Of a stretch of DNA of 8,922 bases, positions 6,344 to 8,922 are shown in pieces. The notes below the pieces were generated by a model that searched no databases, was not told the origin of the DNA, and saw only the letters and a list, made by a program, of their open reading frames with translations. Positions within the stretch are counted from its first letter, which is position 1; each line of letters opens with the position of its first letter. Position numbers and translations under genes: made by a program. The DNA comes from Campylobacterota bacterium. GTDB taxonomy: Bacteria > Campylobacterota > Campylobacteria > Campylobacterales > Sulfurovaceae. The DNA is taken from positions 1-8,922 of the forward strand of contig DSAK01000115.1 in the NCBI GenBank assembly GCA_011372825.1, written 5' to 3'.

Positions 6344-7580
6344 CTGCTTTGCCTAAATCCCACATTGGCATAAATATTCCAAGTGCCAATATCAAAAGCA
6401 ATCCAGCAATAAATATCATCATGATTGGCGCTAAATAGGTGCTTAGATTGTCTATAATATCTTGAAATTGCATATCGTAGTATGCAGTTACTTTTCCGAG
6501 CATTGAATCTAGCTGACCACTAGCTTCTCCAGCTTTTATCATCTGAAGAAGCATATTTTCAAAAATTTCTATTTGCTCAAAAGATTCTGCCAAACTCATA
6601 CCACGACCTATATTGGCATTTACCCTCTCAAGCTTTTCTTTTAAGACACTATTTTCAACCATTCCAACAGCAGTTTGAAGTGAATCAGAAACTGGTATAC
6701 CAGAGCGAACCAATTCGCCAAAAACCAATGTATATTTGTGCATTGTTGAAAGAAAGATAACTTTATTAATGAGATAAAACCTCTTATTTATCAAGAGAGC
6801 ATCTACTTTATATTTGAAAGAGGGGTTATTTTTGTAAATATATATAACAAGATAGATAGACAAAATGATGGCACTAAGCACATAAATTCCATAATTACTA
6901 AAAAGATGTTCTGTCTTGATTAAAATCTGCGTAGGTAAAGGTAATTCTGCATTAAAGTTGTCAAAAATCTCTTTAAATTTTGGAACAATAACCATAATTA
7001 AAAATACAAATGCCGCTATCATTATTACAAGCACAATTAATGGGTAGCTAATTGCTTTTTTGAATTTAGCGGCATTATCACGAACACTCTCAAGGATATC
7101 TGCAAGCTTGTGGTAGGAGCCTGATATGTTTCCTGTCCTCTCTCCTAGTTTGGTCATCGCCAATGTTACATGCCCAAAATCATCACGAAATTTCTCCATC
7201 GAATCTGAGAGACTCTTTCCTGCATTGATATCGCTACTCACTTCATAATAAATCTCTTTGAGTTGATTATTGTGGGTATTTTCTGCAATATCATTAAGGG
7301 TGTCATGGATTGGTATACCAGCATCAGTCATAACTGCAACTTGTCGAATTGTTGCAATCTTGTCGTTGATATTTATCTTTTTTTTAAACGATTTTTTGAT
7401 GTTTGTCAACATTTGACCTATGATAATCTCAGCTGGTGGAGATGTAGGCTCTGCCTTGATGATGATACCAGATGGAAACTTATTGCGAGCGTTAGCTATC
7501 GCACTATTTTTTGTCTCAGCTTCTATAAGTTCTAAGCGTTTTTTCCCTTTGTACATAATCGATACATTAAAATAATTCAT
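6333..7580 (-). CDS. gspF: Type II secretion / type IV pilus-like inner-membrane platform protein GspF
   Basis: GspF (PilC family) is the inner-membrane platform that links the assembly ATPase to pseudopilus growth. The 415-residue length is normal. After a soluble N-terminal part (1-70), the protein shows two copies of the T2SSF domain. The first (about 77-200) has TDAGIPIHDTL, GERTGNIS and TM1 (about 178-199); the second (about 280-403) has VRSGIPVSDSL, GEASGQLDSM and TM3 (about 383-405). TM2 lies at about 228-249. The duplicated G-I-P motif and the GE-x-(S/T)-G motif are diagnostic of the family. ATG at 7580 is preceded on the minus strand by GAGG (7591-7588) at seven bases, and one base separates it from the gspE stop, so the two genes are co-transcribed. 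No pseudopilin gene follows; the gene ends at a convergent junction with kdsB. Whether the machine is a secretion system or a pilus cannot be decided from this pair. Confidence 0.92.
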   Translation of the reverse strand: MNYFNVSIMYKGKKRLELIEAETKNSAIANARNKFPSGIIIKAEPTSPPAEIIIGQMLTNIKKSFKKKININDKIATIRQVAVMTDAGIPIHDTLNDIAENTHNNQLKEIYYEVSSDINAGKSLSDSMEKFRDDFGHVTLAMTKLGERTGNISGSYHKLADILESVRDNAAKFKKAISYPLIVLVIMIAAFVFLIMVIVPKFKEIFDNFNAELPLPTQILIKTEHLFSNYGIYVLSAIILSIYLVIYIYKNNPSFKYKVDALLINKRFYLINKVIFLSTMHKYTLVFGELVRSGIPVSDSLQTAVGMVENSVLKEKLERVNANIGRGMSLAESFEQIEIFENMLLQMIKAGEASGQLDSMLGKVTAYYDMQFQDIIDNLSTYLAPIMMIFIAGLLLILALGIFMPMWDLGKAVKG

Positions 7581-7581
7581 A

Positions 7582-8922
7582 CTACAACCTCGCTACTCGA
7601 TAGATTTCGTCAATAGTAGTTTTGCCCAAAAGTGCCTTACTAACCCCATCTTCAAACATAGTTACAAATCCCTCTTCAAGTGCCAATGACGACATCGCTT
7701 CTTTTGTCGCTTCAGAGGCAATTAGACGCGAAAATTTTTCCGAAATTGGCAAAACCTCTGATATCATTTCTCTGCCAGCGTAGCCTGAATGCTGACACTC
7801 TTTACACCCTTCACCCTTGTAAAAGGTGTATTGCTCAGGGAGATACTGTTTGATATCTCTGATAATGTTATCAGGAAGATTAACAGGTACTTTACAATAG
7901 GGGCAGATTTTGCGAACAAGCCTTTGGGCTTGTATCGCAACTAACGCACCACTGACCAAATAACTCTCTATTCCCATATCAAGTATCCTAGTTACAGCAC
8001 TAATTGCATCATTTGTATGGAGTGTCGATAGCACCAAGTGACCTGTAAGCGCTGCTTGTATAGCAATACGCAATGTTTCATGGTCACGGATCTCACCGAT
8101 CATAATTTTATCAGGGTCTTGTCTGAGGATTGAGCGTAGTGCATCTGAAAAACCAAGCCCAACATGTGCATGCACTTGCACTTGTTGTATTCCACTCATT
8201 TGGTACTCAACTGGATCTTCAACAGTTATTATCTTGTCTTTTGTATCACGGATAGCATTTAATGCACCATAAAGAGTCGTTGTCTTACCACTTCCCGTTG
8301 GTCCAGTTACTAGAACTATCCCATACGGAGCTTTGATAGCTGTAGAAAACTTCTCGTAACACTCATTACTCATCCCAGCATCTTCAAGACGAATCATAAC
8401 TTTTGTTTTATCTAAAATACGCAAGACGATAGACTCCCCAAACAAAGTTGGCAAACTTGAAACCCTAAAGTCAAATTCCCGCCCACCTATTGTGGTATTA
8501 AATCGTCCATCTTGTGGTTTTCTTTTTTCAGCTATATCAAGATTAGCTAAGAGCTTCATCCTTGATGATAATGGAGCAAAGATATCTTTATCAAAAGAGA
8601 AGCTTTGTCTTAACAAGCCATCAATTCTCTCCCGTACTATACAGCTTTTCTCTAATGCCTCAATATGGATATCGCTGGCTCCTGCATAAATGGCAGATTT
8701 TAAAATCAAATCGATTAACTTTAAAACCGCAGATGATTCATTGTTATTGCTATCTTGCCCCTCTTGACTTAAATCTTTTCGAATATCAACAATGAGAGAT
8801 TTTACACTCTCATTTGTCTCAAGTCGTTGCAAGTGTTGTACTATCTGTTTTGGTCTTGCTAAGGCAAGGGAGATTGGTTTTTTTGGAAAAAGACGCGACA
8901 TAGCATCAACGGCAGCCATATC
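7582..8922 (-). CDS. gspE: Type II secretion / type IV pilus assembly ATPase GspE, N-terminus beyond the window
   Basis: GspE (PilB family) is the cytoplasmic hexameric ATPase that drives pseudopilin assembly with GspF. The frame stays open to the right edge of the window. Its first 50 visible residues look like the end of the N-terminal GspE/MshEN domain (LFPKKPISLALARPKQIV), so the ATG at 8919 is probably internal and perhaps 100 or more residues are missing. Counting from that methionine: the N2 domain with SDIHIE (82-87), RIDGLLR and KPQDGRF; Walker A GPTGSGKTT (206-214); Asp box ITVEDPVEY (231-239); Walker B QDPDKIMIGEIRD (267-279); His box TGHLVLSTLHTNDA (292-305); and a four-cysteine zinc element, C339-PY-C342 and C372-KE-C375, typical of GspE and PilB. 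All key residues are kept. The TAG stop lies one base before the gspF start. Upstream genes of this operon lie outside the window. Confidence 0.95.
   Translation of the reverse strand, partial: DMAAVDAMSRLFPKKPISLALARPKQIVQHLQRLETNESVKSLIVDIRKDLSQEGQDSNNNESSAVLKLIDLILKSAIYAGASDIHIEALEKSCIVRERIDGLLRQSFSFDKDIFAPLSSRMKLLANLDIAEKRKPQDGRFNTTIGGREFDFRVSSLPTLFGESIVLRILDKTKVMIRLEDAGMSNECYEKFSTAIKAPYGIVLVTGPTGSGKTTTLYGALNAIRDTKDKIITVEDPVEYQMSGIQQVQVHAHVGLGFSDALRSILRQDPDKIMIGEIRDHETLRIAIQAALTGHLVLSTLHTNDAISAVTRILDMGIESYLVSGALVAIQAQRLVRKICPYCKVPVNLPDNIIRDIKQYLPEQYTFYKGEGCKECQHSGYAGREMISEVLPISEKFSRLIASEATKEAMSSLALEEGFVTMFEDGVSKALLGKTTIDEIYRVARL

Noticed and set aside
7263..7535. 90-codon open frame on the plus strand
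   Set aside because: It is antisense to the well-supported gspF gene and shows no recognisable domain.
8917..8919. ATG at 8919 as the start of gspE
   Set aside because: The frame continues to the window edge, and the residues after it match the end of an N-terminal GspE domain rather than a protein start.

Overview
This AT-rich window is a stretch of bacterial chromosome, most likely from a free-living member of the Campylobacterota (Sulfurimonas, Sulfurovum or Arcobacter type). That placement is an inference. It rests on secA followed at once by a Lol-type permease gene, an arrangement I recall from Campylobacter and Helicobacter. It also rests on promoters of the Campylobacter style (T-rich upstream stretches, TATAAT or TAAAAT -10 boxes, weak -35 boxes), a stand-alone DUF234 protein, and a GspE/GspF secretion pair. 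I see no rRNA, tRNA, CRISPR array, insertion sequence or prophage gene.

Layout from left to right. (1) 1-3302, plus strand: the 3' four-fifths of secA (preprotein translocase ATPase, cut by the window edge), overlapping by GTGA with a LolC/LolE-family lipoprotein-release permease gene. (2) 3303-4335, plus strand: a short gap with a promoter, then mltG (endolytic murein transglycosylase). (3) 4332-5225, minus strand: a DUF234 protein with a PD-(D/E)XK nuclease-like core but no ATPase domain. It ends tail-to-tail inside the mltG stop codon and has a puzzling translation start. (4) 5226-5579: a 354-base gap with two divergent promoters that share a 14-base -10 region, a dyad at the minus-strand -35, a weak hairpin and an unproven 23-codon micro-ORF. 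(5) 5580-6299, plus strand: kdsB (CMP-Kdo synthetase). (6) 6300-6332: a short convergent gap with an 8-bp perfect hairpin. (7) 6333-8922, minus strand: gspF and gspE (type II secretion/type IV pilus-like inner-membrane platform and assembly ATPase); gspE runs off the right edge.

Most of these genes serve the Gram-negative envelope. SecA and the Lol permease act at successive steps of protein and lipoprotein export, MltG tunes glycan strand length, KdsB activates Kdo for the LPS inner core, and GspE/GspF power a secretion or pilus machine. The DUF234 gene is the outlier and the least understood. The main leads are its start region (a consensus Shine-Dalgarno placed for an ATA codon, with only an SD-less TTG upstream), its orphan nuclease-like domain, and the divergent regulatory gap beside it. 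I found no clear new multi-gene system.
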